Positions 8,636 to 16,570 of a stretch of 64,000 nt of DNA are shown here, piece by piece. The DNA lies in contig CAJQPA010000017.1 in the NCBI GenBank assembly GCA_905480145.1, positions 1 to 64,000 on the forward strand, written 5' to 3'. A model generated the notes under the pieces. That model was given only the letters and a program-made list of their open reading frames with translations, ran no database searches and was not told the origin of the DNA. This DNA is from an uncultured Flavobacteriales bacterium (GTDB taxonomy: Bacteria > Bacteroidota > Bacteroidia > Flavobacteriales_D > Crocinitomicaceae). Position 1 is the stretch's first letter; the number at the start of each line of letters is the position of its first letter. The translations under genes were made by a program, and so were the position numbers.

Positions 8636-8666
8636 TTTGAAGATAGTTGAACTCATTGTATATTCG
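8636..8666 (+). promoter_or_regulatory. Candidate promoter for the MORN-type repeat gene
   Basis: TTTG (8636-8639) and TATATTCG (8659-8666) are 19 bases apart, close to the Bacteroidota -33/-7 arrangement. The -7 box has C for T at one position. The leader to the ATG at 8709 would be about 40 bases. Confidence 0.4.
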
Positions 8667-8708
8667 TAAAATTACTGTTACATTCTCCATGTTTAACGCT
8701 AAAACAAT

Positions 8709-9575
8709 ATGAGCTTTTTAAAAGTATTTTTCTTGACGTCATTTGGGATATTTGCAACGTCAGTTGCATTTTGTTCTGATGACCAAGGTGGAGAGATAAA
8801 TAAATCTGACGAGAAGGGAAAGCAAGGGGTGTGGATTTACCTTGGTAAGGATAGACCAGAACTTGGTTATCCTGTAGACGGAAAAATCGAAGAAGGAACA
8901 TACAAGGACAGTCGTAAAGAAGGTGTTTGGGTAAAATACCATAAAGACGGTGTGACTCAGAAGTTAAAAGGAACTTATTCTAACAATAGACCAAACGGAA
9001 CTTATACTAAATTTCATGCGAATGGAGAAATTAAGGAAGTAGGTAACTGGGATAGAAACAAATACAAAGACAGTCTAACGCGATTCCATGAAAATGGAGT
9101 TGTTAAATATGAGGCGAATTATAATTCTACAGGAAAGGAAGAAGGTTCAGTAAAATATTATTATCCGAATGGACAGTTAGAATATGAATACATTGCAACC
9201 AATGGAATTCAAAAAGGTGCGGCGACAAGATATTACGAAAACGGAGATGTTAAGGAGAATATACTTTATGGAGAATATGGCGGAGTTTCCTCATCAGAAA
9301 CTGTGGAAATGGTTAATCCAACGGTGGTTCCTTCTGAAGTTGGTCGTTCTCAAGAAAAAGCACCATCTATTGACGTAATAAGAACCAAAGGAGCAGAATT
9401 TAAAATAAATGGATACAACAAGCTTTATAATTCAGCTGATGAAATTTGGATGGATGGAGATTTTAGAAATGGAAGCCTTTGGGATGGAAAAGTATATGAG
9501 TATGATTCCGACGGAATTTTACTAAAAGTACGGGTTTTCAAGCTTGGTGTATATCACTCTGACGGACAGTTATAA
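8709..9575 (+). CDS. Exported MORN/YwqK-like repeat protein
   Basis: The 288-residue protein starts with a signal peptide (about 1-22). Its body is made of short repeats of the type G-x-Y/W-x-x-Y/F-x-x-N/D-G, for example KEGVWVKYHKDG, PNGTYTKFHANG and YYYPNGQLEYEY. Databases often label this family 'YwqK antitoxin', but no toxin gene is adjacent and the protein is predicted to be exported, so an antitoxin role is not supported. Related repeats mediate protein or membrane contacts. A linker rich in Ser, Val and Pro (about 195-220) precedes a final repeat-like section. It is a single-gene unit, with a promoter candidate upstream and a terminator 15 bases downstream. The function is unknown. Confidence 0.75.
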   Translation: MSFLKVFFLTSFGIFATSVAFCSDDQGGEINKSDEKGKQGVWIYLGKDRPELGYPVDGKIEEGTYKDSRKEGVWVKYHKDGVTQKLKGTYSNNRPNGTYTKFHANGEIKEVGNWDRNKYKDSLTRFHENGVVKYEANYNSTGKEEGSVKYYYPNGQLEYEYIATNGIQKGAATRYYENGDVKENILYGEYGGVSSSETVEMVNPTVVPSEVGRSQEKAPSIDVIRTKGAEFKINGYNKLYNSADEIWMDGDFRNGSLWDGKVYEYDSDGILLKVRVFKLGVYHSDGQL

Positions 9576-9590
9576 TAGAATTTAATATTT

Positions 9591-9617
9591 AAAAAAGCCC
9601 TTTATGAGGGCTTTTTT
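9591..9617 (+). terminator. Terminator after the MORN-type repeat gene
   Basis: The arms AAAAAAGCCCT and AGGGCTTTTTT enclose a 5-base loop (TTATG) and are followed by more T. The hairpin lies 15 bases after the stop and directly before the deoC promoter candidate. Confidence 0.85.
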
Positions 9618-9634
9618 TATGTCTAAGAACTTCT

Positions 9635-9642
9635 TATATTTG
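9635..9642 (+). promoter_or_regulatory. Candidate -7 promoter box for the deoC operon
   Basis: TATATTTG fully matches TAnnTTTG and lies just after the preceding terminator. It predicts a leader of roughly 70 bases before the deoC ATG at 9719. No good -33 box is visible because that position falls in the terminator's T run. Confidence 0.45.
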
Positions 9643-9655
9643 TAAAACCAATTGA

Positions 9656-9684
9656 ACATCTAAGCCCAATCGGCTTTAGGATGT
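9656..9684 (+). promoter_or_regulatory. Hairpin in the deoC leader
   Basis: AAGCC (9662-9666) pairs with GGCTT (9672-9676) around the loop CAATC. ACATC (9656-9660) can extend the stem by pairing with GATGT (9680-9684). There is no T run, so it is not a terminator. It may affect translation or stability of the operon mRNA. No known riboswitch is recognised. Confidence 0.3.
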
Positions 9685-9718
9685 AAACGTGAGAAACCGC
9701 GAATTAAATTATTAACCT

Positions 9719-10645
9719 ATGAGTATAAAGAAAGGAAGAGGGAATTTAATTCTTCCAGATTTTACGCAATCTAGTTGTGTGGACAAAGTCGGGGTGGAAG
9801 AAAGAGTTGCTCGATTTCAATCAAGAAGTATTAAGAACGAAGCTAAAATGCAAGGACTAAAAATGGCCTTGAATATGATAGATCTTACGACACTTGAAGG
9901 TAAAGATACACCAGGTAAAGTGAAGCAAATGTGTTATAAAGCACAGCATCTTCATGATTTTCATCCAAATCTTCCTTCAGTAGCTGCCGTGTGTGTTTAC
10001 CCAACGATGGTTGGTGTTGCAGCAAAGGCAGTGCAAGGGTCAGGAGTTAAGGTTGCTTCCGTATCAACTGCTTTTCCAAGCGGCCAGGCACCTCTTGATG
10101 TAAAGATTAGAGACACTAAATTTGCAGTAGATGAAGGAGCTGATGAAATAGACATGGTTATCTCACGAGGTAAGTTTTTGTCAGGAGAATATAACTTTGT
10201 ATTTGACGAAATAGCAACGATAAAAGAGGCATGCGGTAAATCGAGACTAAAGGTAATTCTGGAAACAGGAGAATTAGTCACATTGGACAATGTTCGCCGT
10301 GCTAGTGATATTGCCATGTACGCAGGAGCTGATTTCATTAAAACTTCTACGGGTAAAATTCAACCTGCAGCTACGATGCAAGTGACATACACAATGCTTC
10401 AAGCGATAAGAGATTTTTATACAACAACTGGAATCCAAATAGGAATGAAACCAGCTGGCGGAATTTCTAATTCAAAATTAGCATTGCATAATCTTGTGAT
10501 GGTTAAAGAAACTTTGGGTGATCAGTGGTTGACCAATGAATGGTTTCGATTTGGAGCAAGTAGTTTAGCAAATGATGTATTGATGCAAATTATAAAAGCG
10601 GAAACGGGAGTATATCAATCACCAGATTATTTTTCAAAAGACTAA
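9719..10645 (+). CDS. deoC: Deoxyribose-phosphate aldolase, long (animal DERA-like) form
   Basis: DeoC splits 2-deoxyribose 5-phosphate into glyceraldehyde 3-phosphate and acetaldehyde in deoxynucleoside breakdown. The Schiff-base lysine is Lys208 in DFIKTSTGK, and KPAGGIS binds phosphate. MIDLTTLEGKDTP, AAVCVYPTMV and DEIDMVISRG are conserved barrel segments. At 308 residues it is longer than the roughly 220-260 of common bacterial enzymes. Its C-terminal part (KETLGDQWLTNEWFRFGASSL) resembles animal DERA as I remember it. Three bases separate it from the following aldehyde dehydrogenase gene. Such a dehydrogenase could remove the acetaldehyde product. Confidence 0.95.
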   Translation: MSIKKGRGNLILPDFTQSSCVDKVGVEERVARFQSRSIKNEAKMQGLKMALNMIDLTTLEGKDTPGKVKQMCYKAQHLHDFHPNLPSVAAVCVYPTMVGVAAKAVQGSGVKVASVSTAFPSGQAPLDVKIRDTKFAVDEGADEIDMVISRGKFLSGEYNFVFDEIATIKEACGKSRLKVILETGELVTLDNVRRASDIAMYAGADFIKTSTGKIQPAATMQVTYTMLQAIRDFYTTTGIQIGMKPAGGISNSKLALHNLVMVKETLGDQWLTNEWFRFGASSLANDVLMQIIKAETGVYQSPDYFSKD

Positions 10646-10648
10646 GTA

Positions 10649-12115
10649 ATGGCAAGGAAAGAGATAAATAAAAGTAAAGTGACATGGGATTACTCTCCAG
10701 CGATGGAAAGTTCTTCTCACATTAACTTGAAAAAGAAATACGATTTATATATAGATGGTAAATGGGTGAAACCATCTTCCGGAAAATATTTTGATACAAT
10801 TAATCCTGCAAACAAAGAAAAATTGTCTGAGGTTGCTCATGCGAATGACAAGGATGTGGATAAAGCAGTTAAAGCTGCAAGGAAATCATATAAAGGCGTT
10901 TGGTCAAAAACAACTCCTGCAGAACGTTCTAAATACATTTATCGTATTGCACGGTTGATGCAGGAAAGGGCGAGGGAGTTTGCTGTAATTGAAACACTCG
11001 ATGCTGGTAAGGTAATACGTGAATCAAGAGATGTCGATGTGCCATTAGCATGTAATCACTTTTTCTATTATGCTGGATGGGCAGATAAATTAGAGTACGC
11101 ATTTCCAAATAGAAAAGTAGAGCCATTGGGTGTTGCTGGTCAAATTACACCATGGAACTTCCCATTGTTAATGGCAGCTTGGAAGATTGCTCCAGCACTA
11201 GCAGCAGGAAACACAGTTGTTTTGAAACCAGCTGAAACAACACCATTGACCGCATTGAAACTGGCAGAGGTAATTCATGATGCAGGACTTCCTCCTGGAG
11301 TAGTGAATATATTGACAGGTTTCGGCGATACGGGTGCGGCCATTGTAGATCATGATGATGTGGATAAAATTGCATTCACAGGATCAACAGGAGTTGGAAA
11401 GATTATTCAAAATGCAATTTCAGGAACTGACAAAAAAGCCACACTAGAACTAGGTGGTAAATCAGCTAATATTATTTTGGAAGATGCTCCGTTAGATCAA
11501 GCTGTTGAAGGTATTGTAAATGGAATTTTTTTTAATCAAGGTCACGTATGTTGCGCGGGTTCGCGTTTGTTTGTTCAGGAATCAGTAGCGGAAAAGGTTA
11601 TTGAAAAGTTGAAACATCGAATCAGTTCATTGGTAATTGGTGACCCAATGGATAAGAATACAGACATAGGAGCAATTAACTCTAAGGAGCAATTAGATAC
11701 TATTGATAAATACATAAAAATTGGTCTTGCGGAAGGTGCTACAATGTATCAGCCAGATTGTGTATTACCCAAAACAGGATACTTTTGTAAACCAACATTA
11801 TTTATGGATGTTGCCCAGTCAAGTAGAATTGTTCAGGAAGAAATTTTTGGCCCTGTATTGACTATTCAGACGTTCAGAACTGTGGATGAGGCTATCCAAA
11901 AGGCGAATAATACTCCTTTTGGATTGGCAGCAGGTATCTGGACTGATAAAGGGTCAAGAATTTTTAATCTTGCATCAAAATTGAATGCAGGGGTAATTTG
12001 GGCAAATACGTATAATAAGTTTGATCCAACATCTCCATTCGGAGGTTATAAAGAAAGTGGTTATGGGCGTGAAGGTGGTCTTCATGGACTCAGTGCTTAC
12101 GTAAAATTGAAATAA
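10649..12115 (+). CDS. Aldehyde dehydrogenase, catalytic half of an ALDH16-like pair
   Basis: A complete NAD(P)-dependent aldehyde dehydrogenase of 488 residues. Visible are the oxyanion Asn in ITPWNFPLL (about 167), NAD-binding VLKPAETTPL, FTGSTGVGK, the general-base Glu in LELGGKSAN (about 266) and a catalytic Cys pair in QGHVCCAGS (about 300-302). EEIFGPVLTI and SPFGGYKESGYGREGG close the fold. It lies between deoC and a second, degenerate ALDH-like gene. Together the two ORFs total 781 residues, about the size of the two-domain ALDH16 proteins. Acetaldehyde from DeoC is the obvious candidate substrate, by inference from context. Confidence 0.92.
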   Translation: MARKEINKSKVTWDYSPAMESSSHINLKKKYDLYIDGKWVKPSSGKYFDTINPANKEKLSEVAHANDKDVDKAVKAARKSYKGVWSKTTPAERSKYIYRIARLMQERAREFAVIETLDAGKVIRESRDVDVPLACNHFFYYAGWADKLEYAFPNRKVEPLGVAGQITPWNFPLLMAAWKIAPALAAGNTVVLKPAETTPLTALKLAEVIHDAGLPPGVVNILTGFGDTGAAIVDHDDVDKIAFTGSTGVGKIIQNAISGTDKKATLELGGKSANIILEDAPLDQAVEGIVNGIFFNQGHVCCAGSRLFVQESVAEKVIEKLKHRISSLVIGDPMDKNTDIGAINSKEQLDTIDKYIKIGLAEGATMYQPDCVLPKTGYFCKPTLFMDVAQSSRIVQEEIFGPVLTIQTFRTVDEAIQKANNTPFGLAAGIWTDKGSRIFNLASKLNAGVIWANTYNKFDPTSPFGGYKESGYGREGGLHGLSAYVKLK

Positions 12116-12117
12116 TC

Positions 12118-12999
12118 ATGGAAAGATTGGAAGTTTTAAAAACATACAAAATATATATCGGAGGTAAATTTCCGAGAACTGAATCAGGAAGGTTTTATAA
12201 CCCTTTGAATTCAAAAGGTGAACAATTGGGTAATATATGTCTTTCTTCTAGAAAGGATGTAAGAAATTCAGTTGTTGCAGCTAGAAAAGCATTTGGAGGT
12301 TGGTCAGAAAGAGCAGCGAATAATAGAGGACAAATCCTATATCGAATAGCAGAAATGTTAGAAGGTAGGAAGACTCAATTTATTGAAGAGCTAATGTTTC
12401 AAGGTTCAACAAAAAAAGCAGCAGAAAACGAGGTCAATGTTTCAATTGATCGATTGATCTACTACGCTGGTTGGTCCGACAAGTATATGCAGGTATTGGG
12501 TTCTATTAATCCTGTTGCATCTTCGCATTTTAATTTTTCGATGCATGTTCCAATGGGAGTGATCGGGGTTGTTGCTGATCAAACGACTTCATTAATTGGT
12601 TTAGTATCCAATATTGCTCCAGTAATTGCTGGAGGAAACACTTGTGTTGTTTTATCTGCTGAGAATTTACCATTATGTGCCATTACTTTTGCTGAGGTTT
12701 TAAACTCTTCAGATGTCCCTGGCGGTGTAGTGAATATTTTAACTGGTTCACCAGCAGAGATGATTAAGCCTTTAACAACACATATGGATGTGAATGGAAT
12801 GGTTTATTCAGGAAATGACAGAAGTACGATCAAGAAGTTGAAAGAAAGTTCAGCATTAAACCTGAAAAGAATAATGACTTATGATGAAGACTGGATTAAG
12901 GCTGATGCTCAAAACTTATATATGCTGTCTGATTGCCAAGAAGTAAAGACTACATGGCATCCAATCGAAAACATTGGAGGTGCAACAAGTTCTTATTGA
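12118..12999 (+). CDS. Catalytically dead ALDH-like subunit (ALDH16 pseudo-domain as a separate gene)
   Basis: These 293 residues align with the N-terminal, NAD-binding half of aldehyde dehydrogenases (KIYIGGKFPRTESGRFYNP, VPMGVIGVVADQTTS, NILTGSPAEM). The reading frame is intact, but the functional residues are gone: the PWNFP Asn site reads ADQTTS, the KPAE lysine site reads LSAEN, and the protein ends before the catalytic Cys region. ALDH16 enzymes carry just such a pseudo-domain fused behind the catalytic one. Here it is a separate ORF starting two bases after the first stop, in another frame. A structural or allosteric partner role is inferred. It ends 5 bases before a large bidirectional hairpin. 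Confidence 0.8.
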   Translation: MERLEVLKTYKIYIGGKFPRTESGRFYNPLNSKGEQLGNICLSSRKDVRNSVVAARKAFGGWSERAANNRGQILYRIAEMLEGRKTQFIEELMFQGSTKKAAENEVNVSIDRLIYYAGWSDKYMQVLGSINPVASSHFNFSMHVPMGVIGVVADQTTSLIGLVSNIAPVIAGGNTCVVLSAENLPLCAITFAEVLNSSDVPGGVVNILTGSPAEMIKPLTTHMDVNGMVYSGNDRSTIKKLKESSALNLKRIMTYDEDWIKADAQNLYMLSDCQEVKTTWHPIENIGGATSSY

Positions 13000-13003
13000 T
13001 TGA

Positions 13004-13063
13004 ATATTATAACCAAAAAAAAACGTTCTGTTAAATCAGAACGTTTTTTTTTGGTTATAATAT
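13004..13063. terminator. Perfect 27-bp-arm bidirectional terminator
   Basis: Two perfect 27-base arms (13004-13030 and 13037-13063) enclose the 6-base loop TTAAAT. The core CGTTCTG/CAGAACG is flanked by nine A on one side and nine T on the other, so it works as an intrinsic terminator in both directions. The arms then continue through AACC/GGTT. It lies between the convergent ALDH-like and tonB genes. Confidence 0.9.
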
Positions 13064-13069
13064 TCTTTA

Positions 13070-13735
13070 TTAATCAAGTCTAAAGTTAATAGGTAAACGA
13101 CAATTTGTTCTTACTTTTTTTGCTTTAGCTTCTCCAGCTTTCCATTTTGGCATTTTTCTAACCAAACGTTTTGCTTCTTTATCTAAATCAGAACTAACAC
13201 CTCTTACTATTTTAATGTTTGTAATTGAACCGTCTAATTCAACAACAAAAGATAGATAAACCTTTCCTTGCTCATTCATTTCAATGGAAGTCTGAGGATA
13301 TTTTACATTAGCTGCAATCCATTTTTGCATTGCGGCAGTACCTCCTGGGAATGTTGCCTCTACGTCAGGGAAATCAATTATTTCCGCAGGCGCTACAACG
13401 ACCTCTACAGGTGCTACAACAACTGGTGGTGGAGTACTTACAACTGGTGGTGGTGGTTCTTGTGTATCAGGGACAATTTCCAATTCTTCAGCTGGCGGTG
13501 GCGGCGCATCAACAGCCGGTGGTGGTGGTGGTGGCGGTGTTTCAGGGTCTTGTGGTTCTTCCATGAAGTTTATATCAGCGATATTTTTATCACCTCTATT
13601 ATTCTTGTTTTCTGATTTCTCAGTTGTATAGGAGAACGATGCAAGAACAACACTGCCTATGAATAGCAGTCCCATCATACGGATAGGCATTCTTAGTTTC
13701 TCTATGTTAGCGTCTTCGCTTTTCTTTAATTCCAT
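13070..13735 (-). CDS. tonB: TonB-family energy transducer
   Basis: TonB proteins pass inner-membrane energy to outer-membrane receptors. The layout is classic: a short cytoplasmic start, one membrane helix (about 18-34), a Pro/Val-rich periplasmic spacer (about 65-120, with a run of seven Pro), and a TonB C-terminal domain (about 125-221) with FPGGTAAMQKWIAANVKYP, GKVYLSFVVELDGSI and the final LPINFRL. It has 221 residues, a usual size in Bacteroidota. No ExbB/ExbD or receptor gene is adjacent, so its partner is unknown. Its 3' end abuts the bidirectional terminator. Confidence 0.9.
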   Translation of the reverse strand: MELKKSEDANIEKLRMPIRMMGLLFIGSVVLASFSYTTEKSENKNNRGDKNIADINFMEEPQDPETPPPPPPPAVDAPPPPAEELEIVPDTQEPPPPVVSTPPPVVVAPVEVVVAPAEIIDFPDVEATFPGGTAAMQKWIAANVKYPQTSIEMNEQGKVYLSFVVELDGSITNIKIVRGVSSDLDKEAKRLVRKMPKWKAGEAKAKKVRTNCRLPINFRLD

Positions 13736-13795
13736 AACGAATAAATATGAATTGTAAATATATAAAATTATAGTAACAAAATGCGTACCATTAAA

Positions 13796-14173
13796 TCAAT
13801 AACACGATGAGTAGAGTAAACGGAAAGTTACTATACCTATTACTATACCAAGGATATCAAAAAGAAAATTCCATAAACTGAAAAAACCATTTGGGTTAAC
13901 CCCATAATTAATGGCTTCAGATAAGAATGCTATACAAAAGGCAAATAGGCCAACGATAACAAATGCATTCTTCTTTAATTTACCAAATTTCAATTGTTTT
14001 TTTAATGCGCACACCCATATGTGTACTATCCCCCAGTAGAGAAATAGATGCATAATAGATCGGGTAGGTATACTGCCCAAAAAGAAGTCTTGATTTTGCT
14101 GATTAGGCGAGAAAATCACCAATAATGCAACGATAAACCAAACGATTCCCAAGATTGAAACGCGTAAACTCAA
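13796..14173 (-). CDS. VanZ-like small membrane protein
   Basis: The 125-residue protein has four predicted membrane segments (about 6-22, 40-56, 70-86 and 99-122). SEAINYGVNPNGFFSLWNFLFDILGIVIG matches the C-terminal signature of VanZ-like proteins (D-x-x-x-N-x-x-G region). In enterococci VanZ gives low teicoplanin resistance; the general function is unknown. The ORF opens with TTG at 14173 and no upstream ATG is available. It follows gcvH by 15 bases and is probably co-transcribed, a pairing I recall from other Bacteroidota. Confidence 0.75.
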   Translation of the reverse strand: MSLRVSILGIVWFIVALLVIFSPNQQNQDFFLGSIPTRSIMHLFLYWGIVHIWVCALKKQLKFGKLKKNAFVIVGLFAFCIAFLSEAINYGVNPNGFFSLWNFLFDILGIVIGIVTFRLLYSSCY

Positions 14174-14188
14174 TTTAAAATGATTTTA

Positions 14189-14566
14189 CTATCCGACTAA
14201 TGCTTTGTATGCTTCAGCGTCAAGTAAATTATCCACCTCGCTTATATCGCTCATTTTAATTTTAATCATCCAACCTTTTCCATAAGCGTCAGTATTCACC
14301 GTTTCTGGCTCTGACTCCAATTCATCGTTGAATTGTATAATTTCTCCACCTAAAGGCATAAATAAATCAGAAACTGTTTTAACAGCTTCAACAGATCCAA
14401 AGATTTCTTCGTTTTCTAAAGATTCTCCTTCAGTTTCAATTTCTACGTATACAATATCACCAAGTTCTCCTTGAGCAAAATCGGTAATTCCAACTGTTGC
14501 AACATCTCCTTCGATGCTCACCCACTCGTGATCTTTAGTGTACTTTAAATTTTCTGGAATATTCAT
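14189..14566 (-). CDS. gcvH: Glycine cleavage system H protein
   Basis: GcvH carries the lipoyl arm that shuttles aminomethyl groups between the P and T proteins. The lipoylated residue is Lys63 in [11 protein letters not shown]. The start at 14566 ([15 protein letters not shown]) gives 125 residues and matches the family's normal N-terminus. The frame stays open upstream to 14647, but that extension has low complexity and overlaps the promoter box at 14590-14597. No gcvP or gcvT is in the window, as is common when H is encoded apart. It is divergent from prfB. Confidence 0.95.
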   Translation of the reverse strand: MNIPENLKYTKDHEWVSIEGDVATVGITDFAQGELGDIVYVEIETEGESLENEEIFGSVEAVKTVSDLFMPLGGEIIQFNDELESEPETVNTDAYGKGWMIKIKMSDISEVDNLLDAEAYKALVG

Positions 14567-14589
14567 TCTAACATATTTAGTTTGTAGCG

Positions 14590-14597
14590 CAAATTTA
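14590..14597 (-). promoter_or_regulatory. Candidate -7 promoter box for gcvH
   Basis: On the minus strand it reads TAAATTTG, a full TAnnTTTG match about 23 bases before the gcvH ATG. It supports the start at 14566 over the longer frame. The divergent prfB carries the same TAAATTTG box. Confidence 0.5.
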
Positions 14598-14666
14598 AAA
14601 TTAATATCAAAAGAACTATTATTGTTCATGCACTTAATTCTTAACAAGGTATAAGAACTTTTTAAC

Positions 14667-14674
14667 TAAATTTG
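14667..14674 (+). promoter_or_regulatory. Candidate -7 promoter box for prfB
   Basis: TAAATTTG fully matches TAnnTTTG. Only six bases separate it from the prfB ATG at 14681, so the mRNA would be leaderless or nearly so. It also overlaps a TTG at 14672, which is therefore unlikely to be the start. Confidence 0.4.
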
Positions 14675-14680
14675 TTCAAC

Positions 14681-15766
14681 ATGATAAATCTAGATAACCT
14701 TAGAGAATCTCGTAAGCGTATCGATGCCATTGGAGTCTATTTGAAAATAGATGAAAAGCGAATAGAACTTCAGGAAAAAGAGCTTAAAACGCAGGACCCC
14801 GAATTTTGGAACGACTCCAAAAGAGCAGAACAGCAAATGAAGACAATCCGTGGCTTAAAATTTTGGATAGATGCATTCGATAAGTTGGATAATGCATATG
14901 CTGACATTGAAGTGCTGTATGAATTTGCGAAAGAAGGAGAGGGAGAAGAAGATGAGGTAGATTCACAATTTAGAGCCTTAGAAGATGAGGTAGAAGAACT
15001 TGAGTTGAAGAACATGTTATCTGGTAAAGAAGATAGTTTAGATGCCGTTCTTCAGATTACTGCAGGCGCTGGAGGGACAGAGAGTTGTGACTGGGCCTCA
15101 ATGCTGATGCGCATGTATACGATGTGGGGCCAAAAAAATGGATTCAAAATAAAGGAATTAAATTTTCAAAATGGAGATGTTGCTGGAATAAAAACAGTAA
15201 CCATTCAATTTTCTGGAGACTTTGCTTTTGGATATTTGAAAGGTGAGAATGGGGTGCATCGTTTGGTCAGAATTTCACCTTTCGATTCGAATGCAAAACG
15301 GCACACTTCTTTTGCTTCAGTCTATGTATACCCATTGGTTGATGATACTATTGAAATAAAGGTCAACCCTGCAGATGTTACATGGGAAACATTTCGCTCT
15401 GGCGGTGCAGGTGGACAAAATGTCAACAAAGTTGAAACAGCAGTTCGATTAAGACATGCACCTTCGGGAATTATTGTAGAGAATTCAGAATCAAGATCGC
15501 AATTAGGAAACAAAGAAAAAGCAATGCAGCTACTTAAGTCACAGTTGTACGAATTAGAATATAGAGCTAGAATGGAAGCTCGTGATGAAATAGAAGCGAA
15601 TAAAAAGAAGATCGAATGGGGTTCTCAAATTAGAAATTACGTTATGCATCCATATAAGCTAGTGAAGGATGTAAGAACGGGTGTTGAAACAGGAAATGTC
15701 GATGCTGTTATGGACGGTGATCTCAATAAATTTTTGAAAGCTTATTTAATGACTTACGGAAATTAA
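14681..15766 (+). CDS. prfB: Peptide chain release factor 2
   Basis: RF2 ends translation at UAA and UGA. The tripeptide anticodon SPF is in [15 protein letters not shown] (about 200), and the GGQ motif that triggers peptide release is at 244-246 in [11 protein letters not shown]. Many bacterial prfB genes need a +1 frameshift at an early UGA; this one reads straight through from [12 protein letters not shown], with [10 protein letters not shown] at the usual frameshift position. The chosen ATG is at 14681; a TTG three codons earlier lies inside the promoter box. The arsC-like gene follows after 7 bases. Confidence 0.95.
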   Translation: MINLDNLRESRKRIDAIGVYLKIDEKRIELQEKELKTQDPEFWNDSKRAEQQMKTIRGLKFWIDAFDKLDNAYADIEVLYEFAKEGEGEEDEVDSQFRALEDEVEELELKNMLSGKEDSLDAVLQITAGAGGTESCDWASMLMRMYTMWGQKNGFKIKELNFQNGDVAGIKTVTIQFSGDFAFGYLKGENGVHRLVRISPFDSNAKRHTSFASVYVYPLVDDTIEIKVNPADVTWETFRSGGAGGQNVNKVETAVRLRHAPSGIIVENSESRSQLGNKEKAMQLLKSQLYELEYRARMEARDEIEANKKKIEWGSQIRNYVMHPYKLVKDVRTGVETGNVDAVMDGDLNKFLKAYLMTYGN

Positions 15767-15773
15767 TCAATCA

Positions 15774-16115
15774 ATGAAAGTATACCACAACCCAAGATGT
15801 TCCAAAAGTAGATGCGCTATATCTTATTTAGAAGAGCAAAATCAAACGTTTGAAGTAGTAGAATATCTCAAAGAGCCTTTGAATGAATCAGAAATTAAAG
15901 AGCTTTTAAAGAAATTAGGGTTGAAAGCGGAAGACTTAATTCGAAAGGGTGAGCCTGCTTTTAAGGAGCATTTCAAAGGGAAGCAATTGACCGAAGATGA
16001 GTGGGTTAAGGCAATGGTAAAGTTTCCTAAACTAATTGAGCGGCCCATTGTTGTCAAAGGAGACAAAGCAATTGTTGCACGCCCATTAGAAAACATTAAT
16101 CTTTTATGGGCTTAA
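15774..16115 (+). CDS. ArsC/Spx-family glutaredoxin-like protein
   Basis: The 113-residue thioredoxin-fold protein belongs to the ArsC family. The active-site Cys9 is in HNPRCSKSRCAISYLEE, and the family's FPKLIERPIVV segment with cis-Pro is present. Members include glutaredoxin-coupled arsenate reductases and YffB-like proteins of unknown substrate. No other ars genes (arsR, arsB) are nearby, so a general thiol role is as likely as arsenate reduction. It is 7 bases after prfB and probably shares its transcript. Confidence 0.85.
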   Translation: MKVYHNPRCSKSRCAISYLEEQNQTFEVVEYLKEPLNESEIKELLKKLGLKAEDLIRKGEPAFKEHFKGKQLTEDEWVKAMVKFPKLIERPIVVKGDKAIVARPLENINLLWA

Positions 16116-16153
16116 AAATCACATTAATTAGACTACACCTTTAATAAAAAGGT

Positions 16154-16161
16154 TATATTTG
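16154..16161 (+). promoter_or_regulatory. Candidate -7 promoter box for the 16190 gene
   Basis: TATATTTG fully matches TAnnTTTG and continues with C, as in strong Bacteroidota promoters. The ATG at 16190 follows 28 bases later. A weak TTAG (16128-16131) lies 22 bases upstream of the box. Confidence 0.5.
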
Positions 16162-16189
16162 CAGTCGCTAAAATTATGGCGGCAATACG

Positions 16190-16570
16190 ATGAAATTAGA
16201 AAAAATCTATCTTAAACCTAATTCTGAATTCTCTAAGTACATGGCTGAGTGGGCTGTAAAAATGGGAGTTGAAGTCATTGACCATGAGTTCAAAATAGGA
16301 GATCAAATCGCGGATGGTTTGCTACTTATTAATGAGAATCAGGATATTGATAGGGAAACAGACATTGTAAATACTTTTTTCGATGACAAGCATTTACCTA
16401 GTCAAAAAATTGATGTGAATGGTACTTTGCAAGTAGCAGTATCAAATTTTGAAATGTGGTTCAGAAATTTCAAATGTAAGAATGTTATCGTTTTAGGTTC
16501 AGATGAATTAGTCAAAAATGATAATTTGGATCGTTTTTTCAACAAACTTTTAGATAAAGTTAAAGCATAG
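16190..16570 (+). CDS. Conserved hypothetical protein, about 126 residues
   Basis: I do not recognise a named family. The protein is soluble, with no signal peptide or membrane helix. Alternating hydrophobic strands and helices (GLLLINEN, KNVIVLGSDEL) and a C-terminal amphipathic helix (NDNLDRFFNKLLDKVKA) suggest a small alpha/beta fold. The segment TFFDDKHLPSQKIDVNGTLQ is rich in polar conserved-looking residues. It stands alone with its own promoter box between the prfB unit and an outer-membrane protein gene, so context gives no function. Confidence 0.7.
   Translation: MKLEKIYLKPNSEFSKYMAEWAVKMGVEVIDHEFKIGDQIADGLLLINENQDIDRETDIVNTFFDDKHLPSQKIDVNGTLQVAVSNFEMWFRNFKCKNVIVLGSDELVKNDNLDRFFNKLLDKVKA

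Noticed and set aside
8709-9575. YwqK-type antitoxin of a toxin-antitoxin system
   Set aside because: The protein has a signal peptide and no toxin gene lies beside it. The label is a database habit for this repeat type.
12118-12999. Second ALDH as a decayed pseudogene
   Set aside because: The frame is intact, the start is tightly placed after the first gene, and the end precedes an ordered terminator. The missing residues match the known ALDH16 pseudo-domain pattern better than decay.
13268-13615. Trp/Arg-rich open frames opposite tonB
   Set aside because: They are reverse translations of the Pro- and Val-rich TonB spacer, with no start signal or family match.
14567-14647. Longer N-terminus for gcvH
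   Set aside because: The H-protein family begins at MNIPENLKY, and the extension spans a perfect promoter box.
14681-14780. Programmed +1 frameshift in prfB
   Set aside because: The frame is continuous through the usual site, with no in-frame UGA, so RF2 needs no frameshift here.
15774-16115. Arsenic resistance locus
   Set aside because: Only one ArsC-family gene is present, with no arsR, arsB or acr3 neighbour.
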